This document shows positions 14,255 to 22,933 of a DNA stretch of 30,051 bases, piece after piece (within the stretch, counting starts at the first letter, position 1; each line of letters begins with the position of its first letter). The position numbers and the translations under genes were made by a program. The notes below the pieces were generated by a model that did no database searches, was not told where the DNA came from, and saw nothing but the letters and a program-made list of their open reading frames with translations. This DNA comes from an uncultured Bacilli bacterium (GTDB lineage: Bacteria; Bacillota_I; Bacilli_A; RF39; UBA660), in NCBI GenBank assembly GCA_947598345.1, contig CANQFF010000005.1, positions 1-30,051 on the forward strand, in the 5' to 3' direction.

Positions 14255-15619
14255 ATGGAAGGTAAATCAAAAAGAAAAAATATTATTATAGCTGTAATAA
14301 TATTATGTATATTAGTGATTTTAGGTATATTTTTATTACTTAATTTTAATACAAGAAAGGAATATAAAGTAACTTTTATTGATTCTATAGATAATAGTGA
14401 AATTAGTACAGTAAATGTAAAAGAAAATAGTAAGGTTGAAAGGCCAAAAGATCCTGAAAGAGAAGGATATATATTTGCTAATTGGTATTATGAAAACGAG
14501 GTCTATGATTTTAATGATAAAGTTAAAAAAGATATTACTATAGAAGCAAGATGGGAAGACAGCAAAGGAATAATTTTAGATAATTACAATTTAATTTTAA
14601 ATGTAGGAGATACTAAAAAAATCGAAATAAAATCTTTACCTCAAGGTGTTACTTTAGAGGATTTAATATGGGAATCAAGTGATGAAAGTATATTATCTAT
14701 TGATAAAAATGGAAATATAAAGGCACTTAAAGAAGGAGAAAGTAAAGTAACTATAAAGACTAAAAATAACTCATATACTGCTAGTTGTGCTGTAAAAGTA
14801 TCTAAAAATGAAATTGCAGTTGAAAGTGTTAAAATAACAGGTTCAACTCAAGTTAAAATTGGAAGTACTATAAAATTAACTGCAAATATAACTCCTAGTG
14901 ATGCAACTGATACACAAGTAACTTGGGAAAGCAGTAATTCAAAAATTGCTACAGTAGATAAAAATGGAAATGTTAAAGGAATAAAAGAAGGAACAGTTAC
15001 TATAACTGTAAAAACTAATGATGGAGGAAAAGTTGCTACTTATAAGGTAACAGTTATTGCTAACACAACAACTCCATCAACTACAAAACCACAGGAAGAA
15101 CCAAAAAAGCCTGAAGATAAAAAAATACCAGTAAGCGGTGTTAGTATTAGTGGTCCAACTGAGGTTAATGTTAAATCTAGTATTAATTTAAAAGCTACAG
15201 TTACTCCAGGTAATGCTACAAATAAAAATATTACTTGGTCTAGTGATAATAATAGCATAGCAACAGTAGATCAAAGTGGTAAAGTTACAGGTGTTAGTGA
15301 AGGCGTAGTTAATATAACTGTAAAAACTAGTGATGGTGGGTATGAATATACTTACAAAGTAACGGTAAATTCTATTTATGAAGTTTATTTAGTTAAAAAA
15401 ATATTAACAGGAAATGAGGCTGCATATTACGATATTACAGTTGTAAAAGATGGAAACATATTTAGTCAATATGATTATGTTCAAATAGGTGATTCAAGAA
15501 TATATCCAGGAAATCAAGTTATGGCTGATTCAACGAGTAATGAAAGTATTTTAGAGGCAACTGTAATGTCAAATGGTAAGCCTTCAAAGGCTAAAATATA
15601 TTACAGGGCATACAGTTAG
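14255..15619 (+). CDS. Membrane-anchored cell-surface protein with InlB-type repeat and three Big_2 Ig-like domains
   Basis: The 454-residue protein has an N-terminal membrane helix (about 8-30) preceded by KSKRKN, so it is probably a type II anchored protein facing outwards. Next comes one Listeria-Bacteroides (Flg_new) repeat, about residues 37-97, ending EGYIFANWYYENEVYDF and ITIEARW. Three bacterial Ig-like (Big_2) domains follow at about 100-188, 191-270 and 293-373, each with a W-S-S-D/N core and a DKNGNIKALKEG-like strand. A Thr/Pro/Lys linker (TTTPSTTKPQEEPKKPEDK) separates the second and third. The last 80 residues are a distinct beta-rich domain with Tyr-rich ends. These modules are common in adhesins and wall-associated proteins. 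AGGAGG stands 4 bases before the ATG. It is 18 bases from the next gene and likely in one operon with it. Confidence 0.88.
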   Translation: MEGKSKRKNIIIAVIILCILVILGIFLLLNFNTRKEYKVTFIDSIDNSEISTVNVKENSKVERPKDPEREGYIFANWYYENEVYDFNDKVKKDITIEARWEDSKGIILDNYNLILNVGDTKKIEIKSLPQGVTLEDLIWESSDESILSIDKNGNIKALKEGESKVTIKTKNNSYTASCAVKVSKNEIAVESVKITGSTQVKIGSTIKLTANITPSDATDTQVTWESSNSKIATVDKNGNVKGIKEGTVTITVKTNDGGKVATYKVTVIANTTTPSTTKPQEEPKKPEDKKIPVSGVSISGPTEVNVKSSINLKATVTPGNATNKNITWSSDNNSIATVDQSGKVTGVSEGVVNITVKTSDGGYEYTYKVTVNSIYEVYLVKKILTGNEAAYYDITVVKDGNIFSQYDYVQIGDSRIYPGNQVMADSTSNESILEATVMSNGKPSKAKIYYRAYS

Positions 15620-15637
15620 TTTAGAAAGGATAAGTAT

Positions 15638-18600
15638 ATGAAAAGAAAAAAAATATTATTAACATTTCTAGCTTTATTTCTGGTTTCAATTCCATCTTTT
15701 GCTAAAGCGAAGGAAATGACTTTAGAAGAATTAGGTCAAAAAATAGATAATCAATACGATAATAAAGTAAGTTCTGCATACATAATAGGTAATTATGTGT
15801 ATACATCACGATATGGTTTATCTCTTCAAGATATAATGCTTTCTTCAAGAAGTATAGATGTTGTAGATAAAACTGGTGAAACAAAAAATGATGAAATTTT
15901 TAATGAAATGTCAATTATTGGTATTAAAAAATCTTTCGCTGACAGTGATGAAGGTAAGTGGGTATTTTCATCAAATTTGGCTGGAGATACTAGTTTAGGT
16001 GAGAAAATAAACATCAAATACATAGATTATGAAATAGTAAAAGAAGATACCACTATTAAGGTTGATGCGAATCTATCTAACATTAAAAGTGAATATAAAG
16101 AAGCGTTAGAAAAAATGGGATTCGATGTAGATAATGCATATGAAGGTTTATCATTAAGTGGAAATAAGTTGACAGGTCATATATTAAAAAATACAAAAGT
16201 TGGTACTGATGTATTTCAAGGTAAAAAATTAACAGGATATTATTTCGCATATGTACTTTCTGTAACAAATGATAATTTTAGTGAATATAAAGACAAAGTT
16301 AAAGTAACTCTTAAAACTGGGTTAGATGATGAAAGGATTTTTGGTATCAGTTCTTTTGATGATCAAAATAAAGGGGAAATAATAGTATTAGTTTCTATTA
16401 ATCCAAAAGATGTTGCCGCTAATAAAGTACATAAAATAACTGTTGATCTTGATGGTGATGGTAATAAATATGACGAAACATCTTTAACAATCGATTATAG
16501 CGCACTTACTTTTCAAGCAGATAGTTTAGCTTTAATTAATAAAAACGATATATCTGCATCAGATATAGAATCTTTAAAAACTTCATGGGGTTATGACACT
16601 GATTTAATAGATAAGTATGAAATTTCACAGGTTGGAAATAAACTAAATTTAACAGGTGAAATATATGAACAAGTTTTAAAAGAAGGCACATTTAGCGCAA
16701 AAGAAAAAACTAGAGGTTACTTCTTTGTATTCAATGTAGAGCCTCTAATTCTTAATAACAAAATTAGTGTAAAGATTCCAACAGGATCTGATAAGTATAA
16801 TACTTTTGGTATAGATAAATTTTCTGATGGTAAAAGTTTAAATGTAATATTTAAATTAGATGAACAATGTATACTAGAGAAAAAAACTTGTAGTTTTAAT
16901 GTAATTGTTGATTATGATGGAGATGAAAATAAATATTTTGAAAATGTTTATACAATTGATTATAGCGGAATAACACTTAAAAAAATAGCTGATGTTAATT
17001 TAGAAAATGATTTAAAAAAGACAGAATCACAAACTAAATCAATGTTAGATATACTTAAAAGTTCTACTTTTAAGTATGAATTACAGGAAGGACAGGAAGA
17101 ACAATTAAAAGTTAATTTCAGTGAAAAAGATGGCATTATAAATGTAGATGGATTTATTCCAATTGTTAAAAATGTTAAAGGATTTTCAACTGAAGAAACA
17201 ACAGGTCTTTATTTACCATTTGTAATTAATGTGGGTAGTGATTTAAATGTAAAATTGGAAAGCAATCCAGAATATAATGTCGAGGTAACTCTTCCTTGTA
17301 CGACTGGAGATAATTGTATAGGAAACAAAAAAGTTTTAACAAGAGAGTCATTTGATACAAATAATGAATTAGTAGTTTTAAAATCAATTAATTATGATGG
17401 CTCTAAAACATTTGATATTACTATAGATTTAGATGGCGCAAAAGGTAGTTTATATGATCCTGAAACTATAACAGTTGATTATTCAAATTTAGTTTTACAA
17501 AAGGATTCAAGTGCAAGCTTAAGCTTAGAAACATTCAACGAAGAAGATAAAACTAATTTTAATAATTGGGGATATAATATACCTTTAGCTGATGATTATA
17601 AATTATCATTTGAAGATAATACTTATAATTTAAAAGGTAAAATTCTAGAAACTAAAATAAGTGAAGAAGCATTTAAAAAAGAAGAACAAACAGGATTTTA
17701 CTTTGCATTTAATATAAGTGATTTTAAAATCAACGATAAAGTAGATGAAAATATAACAGTTAAAGTAGCTGGTAATAAAGAACAAGAAATTAAATATGAA
17801 AAATTAAAAGATGGAGATGAAGCAGTTTTATTTGCTATTGATCCTAAAACACTTACTGATTGTAGTTCAAATAAGTGTACTGTAAAAGTTACTGTAGATT
17901 TGGATGGTTCAAAAGATGAATATAATCCAGTAACATATTATATTGATTATAGTAAGGTTACTTTAGTTAAAAATTCAAAAATGACAGTTGAAAAAACAAG
18001 TAAGACTGATTTACAAACATATGGATATGAAATTCAAAACACATATGATATAGATACTAGTGACGATTTAACTTATAAAGTAAGTGGATATATAAATAAA
18101 CAAAAAATAAATGAAAATGTATTTTCTAATGATCAAGAATATGATTATTATTTAGGATTTAAGTTTAAATTTGAAGAAATTACTGAAGATATGTTAATAA
18201 CGGTAAATAAGGCTTCAAATAGTAATACTAAATATTTAACTTATAGTGATTTAAGTGAATCTGAAATTAGTAGTAAAGAGATTAATACTTTAAGGCTTGT
18301 AGATATGAATGATGATGATAGTAAAGTACTTGAAATTACAGTAGATTTAGATGGCTGTAGAGAAAGCAGTCTTGATGAATGTAAAACTCATACTGAATCT
18401 AGTTCAAAATTTGAATATGAACCTTATACATTAAAAATAGATTATACTGAATTAACAACACTTGAAGATTATGTATTGAATGCATATAATAATACAAAAT
18501 CTTCTAAAAATGCTACTTGGAAAAATCAAATGACTTTAAAAACTGAATTGAGTGGATATGAAGATATTACTAGAAATATAAAAGCAATTTATAATCAAGA

Positions 18601-19246
18601 TCAACACTTCTTCCTAATTGATACAAATAATGGTGAAGATAATTCAAAAATTGCGGAATATCAATTAAAATCAGGAGATGTTGGAACAACATTTATAGAT
18701 TATTCTAATACTTTTGAAGGAACAATAGATAATGTTACTAAATATGGACCTGAATGGAAATATGAAGCAATAGATGGTTATAGATCATTTCTAGATTCAG
18801 AGACTTTGCTTGGAAGATCTGGTATTGGTATTGCAGCTAAATTTGAAAAAGCAGAAGATACTACTGAATTAAATGAAGATGAAACCAGAAAAATAAATAT
18901 AACAATATCTTCTATTGTAGCAAATAAATGGTTTAATAGTGTTAATACTTCAATTAGAATATGTGCTGAAGGTACTGAACCAAATGAAAAAGGTGTTTGT
19001 CCAACACTAGGTTCAAAATTTGGAACAGGGGAACCAACAGCTTTATTTAAGACTTGGGAACCACTTAATGATGATTCTAATATAGAAGCAACAGTTTATA
19101 TCAAAGATAACTATATAATAAAAATTGAAATTAATTTGGATTCATCTGTATTTAAAGAAGATAGTGGTAAAAAAATAACAGAATATAAATTAGTTTCTGA
19201 TTTGAGTAAATTTAATGAAACAGAGGTAAAAGATCCAAGAAATTAA
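15638..19246 (+). CDS. Large exported protein with five tandem DxDG-repeat domains and paired cysteines
   Basis: The 1202-residue protein has a signal peptide (about 1-25, ending SFAKAKE) and no C-terminal anchor. Five repeats of about 150-170 residues follow. Each begins with a WGY-like segment and an LxGxI strand, has a central TGYYFxF strand, and ends with VDLDG then IDYS. The acidic loops start at residues 270, 425, 597, 754 and 903; the first, DLDGDG, matches a calcium-loop pattern fully, the others in part. Cysteines come in close pairs: 411/418, 554/560, 742/747, 907/915 and 1109/1121. The last 260 residues form a separate C-terminal domain. The repeats resemble those of the protein at 12989. 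It probably stays at the surface by non-covalent or protein-protein contacts. I recognise no named family. Confidence 0.82.
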   Translation: MKRKKILLTFLALFLVSIPSFAKAKEMTLEELGQKIDNQYDNKVSSAYIIGNYVYTSRYGLSLQDIMLSSRSIDVVDKTGETKNDEIFNEMSIIGIKKSFADSDEGKWVFSSNLAGDTSLGEKINIKYIDYEIVKEDTTIKVDANLSNIKSEYKEALEKMGFDVDNAYEGLSLSGNKLTGHILKNTKVGTDVFQGKKLTGYYFAYVLSVTNDNFSEYKDKVKVTLKTGLDDERIFGISSFDDQNKGEIIVLVSINPKDVAANKVHKITVDLDGDGNKYDETSLTIDYSALTFQADSLALINKNDISASDIESLKTSWGYDTDLIDKYEISQVGNKLNLTGEIYEQVLKEGTFSAKEKTRGYFFVFNVEPLILNNKISVKIPTGSDKYNTFGIDKFSDGKSLNVIFKLDEQCILEKKTCSFNVIVDYDGDENKYFENVYTIDYSGITLKKIADVNLENDLKKTESQTKSMLDILKSSTFKYELQEGQEEQLKVNFSEKDGIINVDGFIPIVKNVKGFSTEETTGLYLPFVINVGSDLNVKLESNPEYNVEVTLPCTTGDNCIGNKKVLTRESFDTNNELVVLKSINYDGSKTFDITIDLDGAKGSLYDPETITVDYSNLVLQKDSSASLSLETFNEEDKTNFNNWGYNIPLADDYKLSFEDNTYNLKGKILETKISEEAFKKEEQTGFYFAFNISDFKINDKVDENITVKVAGNKEQEIKYEKLKDGDEAVLFAIDPKTLTDCSSNKCTVKVTVDLDGSKDEYNPVTYYIDYSKVTLVKNSKMTVEKTSKTDLQTYGYEIQNTYDIDTSDDLTYKVSGYINKQKINENVFSNDQEYDYYLGFKFKFEEITEDMLITVNKASNSNTKYLTYSDLSESEISSKEINTLRLVDMNDDDSKVLEITVDLDGCRESSLDECKTHTESSSKFEYEPYTLKIDYTELTTLEDYVLNAYNNTKSSKNATWKNQMTLKTELSGYEDITRNIKAIYNQDQHFFLIDTNNGEDNSKIAEYQLKSGDVGTTFIDYSNTFEGTIDNVTKYGPEWKYEAIDGYRSFLDSETLLGRSGIGIAAKFEKAEDTTELNEDETRKINITISSIVANKWFNSVNTSIRICAEGTEPNEKGVCPTLGSKFGTGEPTALFKTWEPLNDDSNIEATVYIKDNYIIKIEINLDSSVFKEDSGKKITEYKLVSDLSKFNETEVKDPRN

Positions 19247-19247
19247 T

Positions 19248-19276
19248 AATTAAGGTGTGATTATCACACCTTAATT
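19248..19276 (+). terminator. Strong hairpin after the 1202-residue gene, without a proper T-tract
   Basis: Perfect 14-base arms (19248-19261 and 19263-19276) around a single T. Only ATC and AAAA follow instead of a T-run, so it may act as a leaky terminator or an mRNA stabiliser within the operon that continues into 19297. Confidence 0.55.
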
Positions 19277-19296
19277 TATCTAAAATGGGAGGTTTT

Positions 19297-19854
19297 ATGA
19301 AAAAAATAATTTTAGTTTTTGTACTATCACTTATTATGTTTATTCCAAAAACAAATGCAATTGTTACAAGTTCATCTTCATTGGATGATGTAAAAATATA
19401 TTTATTTTGTGAAGAATCATCTAAGTGTGATAGTGCTAAAGAATGGGTTAAAAATATCGAAAGTGAATATATAAGAGTAGGATTTAAATATATAGATGTA
19501 AAAAAAGAAAAAGATATTACAAGTAGTGTAAAAAAATCACTTAAAATTAGAAAAAATAGTTTACCTTTATTTGTTATAGGAACTAATTATTTCTTAGGAT
19601 TTAATGATAATATAAAAGATGAAATAAGAAATGCAATAAGTGCATATGAAAAAGAAGAGGAATTTTGTGATATAGTTTACAAAATACAAAATAAAGAAAA
19701 TACTAAAGATTGTATAGAACAAAATAAAAATATATATGAAGTTAAAAAAAATAAAGTTAATGTTATAACTATATTAATTATAGTATCTTCATTAATAATT
19801 ATTGTTATAGCTATTTTATTTATAAATAAAAAATATTTAAAAAGAACATTGTAA
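19297..19854 (+). CDS. Membrane-anchored thioredoxin-fold-like protein, degenerate active site
   Basis: The 185-residue protein has a signal peptide (about 1-21), an extracytoplasmic domain, and a C-terminal membrane helix (about 155-176) followed by NKKYLKR. The domain reads like a thioredoxin fold: a beta strand VKIYLFC, an active-site-like ESSKCDSAKEW where redox proteins have CPHC, and a cis-proline-like segment SLPLFVIG (P90) followed by GF. The first active-site cysteine would be replaced by Ser (S41), leaving C44, with C38 nearby and two further cysteines at C124 and C139. It could be a divergent oxidoreductase, isomerase or binding protein for the exported, cysteine-paired neighbours. 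GGGAGG at 19287-19292 selects the ATG at 19297 over one at 19285. The fold is inferred; the activity is unknown. Confidence 0.7.
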   Translation: MKKIILVFVLSLIMFIPKTNAIVTSSSSLDDVKIYLFCEESSKCDSAKEWVKNIESEYIRVGFKYIDVKKEKDITSSVKKSLKIRKNSLPLFVIGTNYFLGFNDNIKDEIRNAISAYEKEEEFCDIVYKIQNKENTKDCIEQNKNIYEVKKNKVNVITILIIVSSLIIIVIAILFINKKYLKRTL

Positions 19855-19870
19855 TCATAATGTTCTTTTT
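19839..19870 (+). terminator. Terminator spanning the stop codon of the thioredoxin-like gene
   Basis: Twelve-base arms (19839-19850 and 19859-19870) pair perfectly; the TAA stop (19852-19854) is in the loop and the right arm ends in TTTTT. Confidence 0.85.
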
Positions 19871-19914
19871 GTTATTTAAAAAATCACAAAAAATAAGAAT
19901 AATTATAATATCTA

Positions 19915-19943
19915 TTGAATAAAATGTCGTAAAATAGTATAAT
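19915..19943 (+). promoter_or_regulatory. Sigma-A promoter of the NfeD-stomatin operon
   Basis: TTGAAT (19915-19920), 17 bases, TATAAT (19938-19943), with the ribosome binding site a few bases downstream, so the leader is very short. Confidence 0.75.
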
Positions 19944-19960
19944 TTTATTAGGTGATGTGT

Positions 19961-20380
19961 ATGGTATGGATATGGTTAGGTATTGTTATAGCGTTAGCTT
20001 TAATAGAGATAATGACTACTAATTTAGTCACAGTTTGGTATATTGCTAGTGGAATTGTTTCATTGATTTTATCTTTGTTTATAGATCAGTTTTTTATACA
20101 ATTTTTAATCTTTGTAGTTTTAGGTACTATTTTACTTTTAACAACAAGAGAATATTTAGTTAAATTATTAGGAAGTAAAAGCCAAAAGACAAATTTAGAT
20201 AGAATTATTGGTATGAATGCGATAGTTACAGAAGAGATTAAAAAGAATAAGCCTGGCGAGGTTAAGGTCGATGGTAAAAGATGGACTGCAATATCTGATA
20301 AGAAGATAGAAATTGATAGGGTAGTTAAAGTACTTGAAATCGATGGGGTTAAATTAAAGGTTGAGGAGGTTGATGAATAA
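19961..20380 (+). CDS. NfeD-family membrane protein
   Basis: The 139-residue protein has two to three N-terminal membrane helices (VWIWLGIVIALALIEI, then a segment starting VWYIASGIVSLIL, then a third up to about residue 65), followed by a soluble C-terminal OB-fold domain beginning near DRIIGMNAIVTEEI with the typical GEVKVDGKRWTAISD. NfeD proteins partner with stomatin/flotillin-type SPFH proteins in the membrane, and here an SPFH gene follows directly with a one-base overlap (TAATG), which supports the call. ATG codons at 19955 and 19961 and a GTG at 19952 are all in frame; AGGTG at 19950-19954 sits best with 19961. Its role in membrane organisation or quality control is known only in outline. 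Confidence 0.9.
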   Translation: MVWIWLGIVIALALIEIMTTNLVTVWYIASGIVSLILSLFIDQFFIQFLIFVVLGTILLLTTREYLVKLLGSKSQKTNLDRIIGMNAIVTEEIKKNKPGEVKVDGKRWTAISDKKIEIDRVVKVLEIDGVKLKVEEVDE

Positions 20381-21267
20381 TGGAATTTTTAATTATAATT
20401 TTAATAATTGTTGCTGTAATAGTAATTCCAAATATTAAAATAGTACCACAAGCTAAAGCATATGTAATAGAAAGAGTTGGATCATATTTTCAAACTTGGG
20501 AAAATGGTTTGCACTTAAAAATACCTTTTTTGGATAGGGTAGCCAATCAAGTTACTTTAAAGGAAATAGTAAAAGATTTTGATCCACAACCAGTAATAAC
20601 AAAGGATAATGTAACTATGCAAATAGATACAGTAGTGTATTTTCAGATAACTGATCCAAAATTATATACATATGGTGTTGAAAATCCTATAAATGCAATT
20701 GAAAATTTAACAGCAACAACACTTCGTAATATAATAGGTGAACTTGAGTTGGATGAAACTTTAACTAGTCGTGATTTAATTAATTCAAAAATGAGATCAA
20801 TACTTGACGAGGCAACAGATCCTTGGGGTATAAAAGTTAATAGAGTTGAAGTAAAAAATATTTTACCTCCACACGATATTCAAGAAGCAATGGAAAAACA
20901 AATGCGTGCAGAGCGTGAAAGGCGTGAATCTATATTAAAAGCAGAAGGTGAAAAAAAATCTGCAATACTTATTGCAGAGGGTGAAAAAGAAAGTGCTATT
21001 TTAAGAGCTGAAGCTAAAAAAGAAGCACAGATTAAAGAAGCTGAAGGAGAAGCAGAAGCTCTTCTAAAAATAAAAAATGCAGAAGCAGAAGGTATAAAAA
21101 TAATAAAGGCAGCCGCACCAGATGAAAAAATTATAACTATGAAAAGTCTAGAAGCTTTAAAAGAAATTGCAGACGGTCAAGCAACAAAAATTATAGTTCC
21201 ATCTAATTTACAGAACATTGCAACTTTGGGTACAACAATAAAAGAAATGTTGAAAGATGAAAAATAA
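20380..21267 (+). CDS. Stomatin/prohibitin-like SPFH (band 7) protein
   Basis: The 295-residue protein has one N-terminal membrane helix (about 2-18), a band 7 domain (IVPQAKAYVIERVGSYFQTW, VTLKEIVKDFDPQPVITKDN, VDTVVYFQI-like strand, LRNIIGELELDETLTSRDLI) and a long Ala/Glu/Lys-rich coiled coil (about 180-245) with repeated AEGEK segments. The C-terminal part (IPSNLQNIATLG) is typical of the bacterial stomatin group (QmcA/YbbK-like). It forms large ring assemblies in the membrane with NfeD and often works with membrane proteases. The following gene, which overlaps it by 11 bases, encodes a putative membrane protease. Family call certain; the partner role is inferred from operon order. Confidence 0.95.
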   Translation: MEFLIIILIIVAVIVIPNIKIVPQAKAYVIERVGSYFQTWENGLHLKIPFLDRVANQVTLKEIVKDFDPQPVITKDNVTMQIDTVVYFQITDPKLYTYGVENPINAIENLTATTLRNIIGELELDETLTSRDLINSKMRSILDEATDPWGIKVNRVEVKNILPPHDIQEAMEKQMRAERERRESILKAEGEKKSAILIAEGEKESAILRAEAKKEAQIKEAEGEAEALLKIKNAEAEGIKIIKAAAPDEKIITMKSLEALKEIADGQATKIIVPSNLQNIATLGTTIKEMLKDEK

Positions 21268-22057
21268 TACTGGTTATATAAAAAATATAATTAAAGTATT
21301 AGTTTGGCCTATTATATTTATAATGGGTCAATTTTTAATTCAATATATTTTTGTTGCTATATTTAACTATAATGAAAAAAATAACATGTCTACTAGTAAG
21401 TTTATAGATTATATGTCAACAGCAGAATATCAAAATAAACTTACAGAATATATAAACTCAAGAGCTCTTATTATAATTGCTATAACTATGGTTATTTTAT
21501 TACCAATATTTTATACTGTGTATAAAAAATATAAAACTAAGAGTAATTTTAAATTTAAAAATTTAATTGTTCCTATACTATTTGGTATTAGTATTTCTCT
21601 TATCTATAATATTGTTTTATTTAGCTTAAATAATGTTGTAGGTTTTACAAATGAATTTCAAGCATCTTCATTACCGTTATATGTACAAATAATTACATCT
21701 GGTATTTTAGGACCCATATTAGAGGAATTAACATTTAGAGGTGTAGTTTATAATAAATTAAAAGAGTTTAATAAACCTATGACTGCTATAATTTTATGTA
21801 GTGTAATATTTGGTATTTTACATGTTGATATAATAAATGCTATATACGCATTTGGTGTTAGTTTTATATTAATATATTTGTATGAGAAATATAAAACTAT
21901 AATAGCGCCAATAATTATGCATATATCTTTAAATGTAACAATAATGCTTGCTTATAGTTTAATTGTTCGTAATATTTTAATTGTAAATATATCACTAATA
22001 ATAGTATCTGTAATAATTTTATTAATACTTAAAAAAATTATAAAAAAAGATGTATAA
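21257..22057 (+). CDS. CPBP-family intramembrane metalloprotease (CAAX prenyl protease-like)
   Basis: This 266-residue membrane protein has about seven to eight helices. The family motifs are all visible: EELTFRGVVYNKL (motif 1, the paired Glu and Arg, around residues 156-161), FGILHVD (motif 2, catalytic or metal-binding His) and IMHISLN (motif 3, His and Asn). Members are related to Rce1 and include proteins of bacteriocin self-immunity and envelope proteolysis. It overlaps the stomatin gene by 11 bases and lacks a strong ribosome binding site of its own, so it is probably translated by coupling. A tandem hairpin with a T-run follows. Substrate unknown. Confidence 0.9.
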   Translation: MKNNTGYIKNIIKVLVWPIIFIMGQFLIQYIFVAIFNYNEKNNMSTSKFIDYMSTAEYQNKLTEYINSRALIIIAITMVILLPIFYTVYKKYKTKSNFKFKNLIVPILFGISISLIYNIVLFSLNNVVGFTNEFQASSLPLYVQIITSGILGPILEELTFRGVVYNKLKEFNKPMTAIILCSVIFGILHVDIINAIYAFGVSFILIYLYEKYKTIIAPIIMHISLNVTIMLAYSLIVRNILIVNISLIIVSVIILLILKKIIKKDV

Positions 22058-22084
22058 TTATATAAAATATACATAATATAATAA

Positions 22085-22104
22085 TGTCAACGAGATAGTT
22101 GACA
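22085..22104. promoter_or_regulatory. Perfect 7-6-7 palindrome after the CPBP gene
   Basis: TGTCAAC (22085-22091) and GTTGACA (22098-22104) are exact complements around GAGATA. It lies 28 bases after the stop and 4 bases before the terminator stem, so it forms either the first of two tandem hairpins or an operator. Confidence 0.5.
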
Positions 22105-22107
22105 TAT

Positions 22108-22134
22108 AGGGCTAATTTAGCCCTTATTTTTTTT
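22108..22134 (+). terminator. Rho-independent terminator of the NfeD-stomatin-CPBP operon
   Basis: AGGGCT and AGCCCT pair around AATTT, followed by TA and a run of eight T. Confidence 0.85.
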
Positions 22135-22197
22135 GAATGCAAAAACCTTTACATTTCTTTTTTTATTTAAATGTGTTATAATATGTATGGTGATTTA

Positions 22198-22932
22198 ATG
22201 ATAAAGCATATTAATAATACAGATATTAACTATATAGATTATGGTGAAGGTGAAAATACTTTAATTTTGCTCCATGGTTGGGGACAAAATATAGAAATGA
22301 TGAAATCACTTGGAGATAAGCTAAAAAAAAGTAATAGAATAATTATTGTTGATTTACCTGGATTTGGAGAAAGTCCTGAACCAAAAGAAATATGGTCTAT
22401 CTATGATTATGCAGATTCAATAAAACAATTAGTTGATGAATTAAAAATAGATAATCCAGTATTAATAGGTCATTCTTTTGGAGGAAAAATAAGTTTAATA
22501 TATGCAAGTAAGTATAGTGTTAGTAAGCTAGTATTATTTGGTAGCCCATTCAAAAAAGAAGTAGAAAAACTTAGTACTAAAACTAAAATATTAAAAGAGT
22601 TAAAAAAAGTTCCAGTTTTGAATAAATTAGAGGGATTTGCTAAAAAACATATTGGCTCAAGAGATTATAAAAATGCTAGTGAATTTATGAGAAAAATACT
22701 TGTTGAACATGTTAACTTAGATATAACTGATGATGTTAAGAAAATAAAGTGTCCTACAATTATCATATGGGGTACTAATGATGAAGAAGTTCCTATTGAA
22801 AGAGCTTATGAACTTGAAAAGCTTATTAGTGATTCTGCTGTTATACCATATGAGGGATGTAGTCACTATGCATATTTAGAAAGATTAAATCAAACAGTTA
22901 ATGTTATAAAAAGTTTTATAGGAGGAAAGTAG
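22198..22932 (+). CDS. Alpha/beta hydrolase
   Basis: The 244-residue soluble enzyme has an oxyanion segment LLHGWGQN near residue 25, the nucleophile elbow GHSFGG (the Ser), an acid in WGTNDEEVP and the catalytic His in GCSHYAYLE, so the Ser-Asp-His triad is complete. The family covers esterases, lipases and C-C hydrolases, and no substrate can be chosen. The frame is open to an ATG at 22171, but that would overlap the TATAAT at 22177-22182; GGTGA at 22189-22193 sits 4 bases before the ATG at 22198, which is the start used here. The resulting leader is very short. One base separates its stop from the next gene, so it belongs to the MurF-Ddl operon; a link to wall precursors is possible. Confidence 0.9.
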   Translation: MIKHINNTDINYIDYGEGENTLILLHGWGQNIEMMKSLGDKLKKSNRIIIVDLPGFGESPEPKEIWSIYDYADSIKQLVDELKIDNPVLIGHSFGGKISLIYASKYSVSKLVLFGSPFKKEVEKLSTKTKILKELKKVPVLNKLEGFAKKHIGSRDYKNASEFMRKILVEHVNLDITDDVKKIKCPTIIIWGTNDEEVPIERAYELEKLISDSAVIPYEGCSHYAYLERLNQTVNVIKSFIGGK

Positions 22933-22933
22933 A

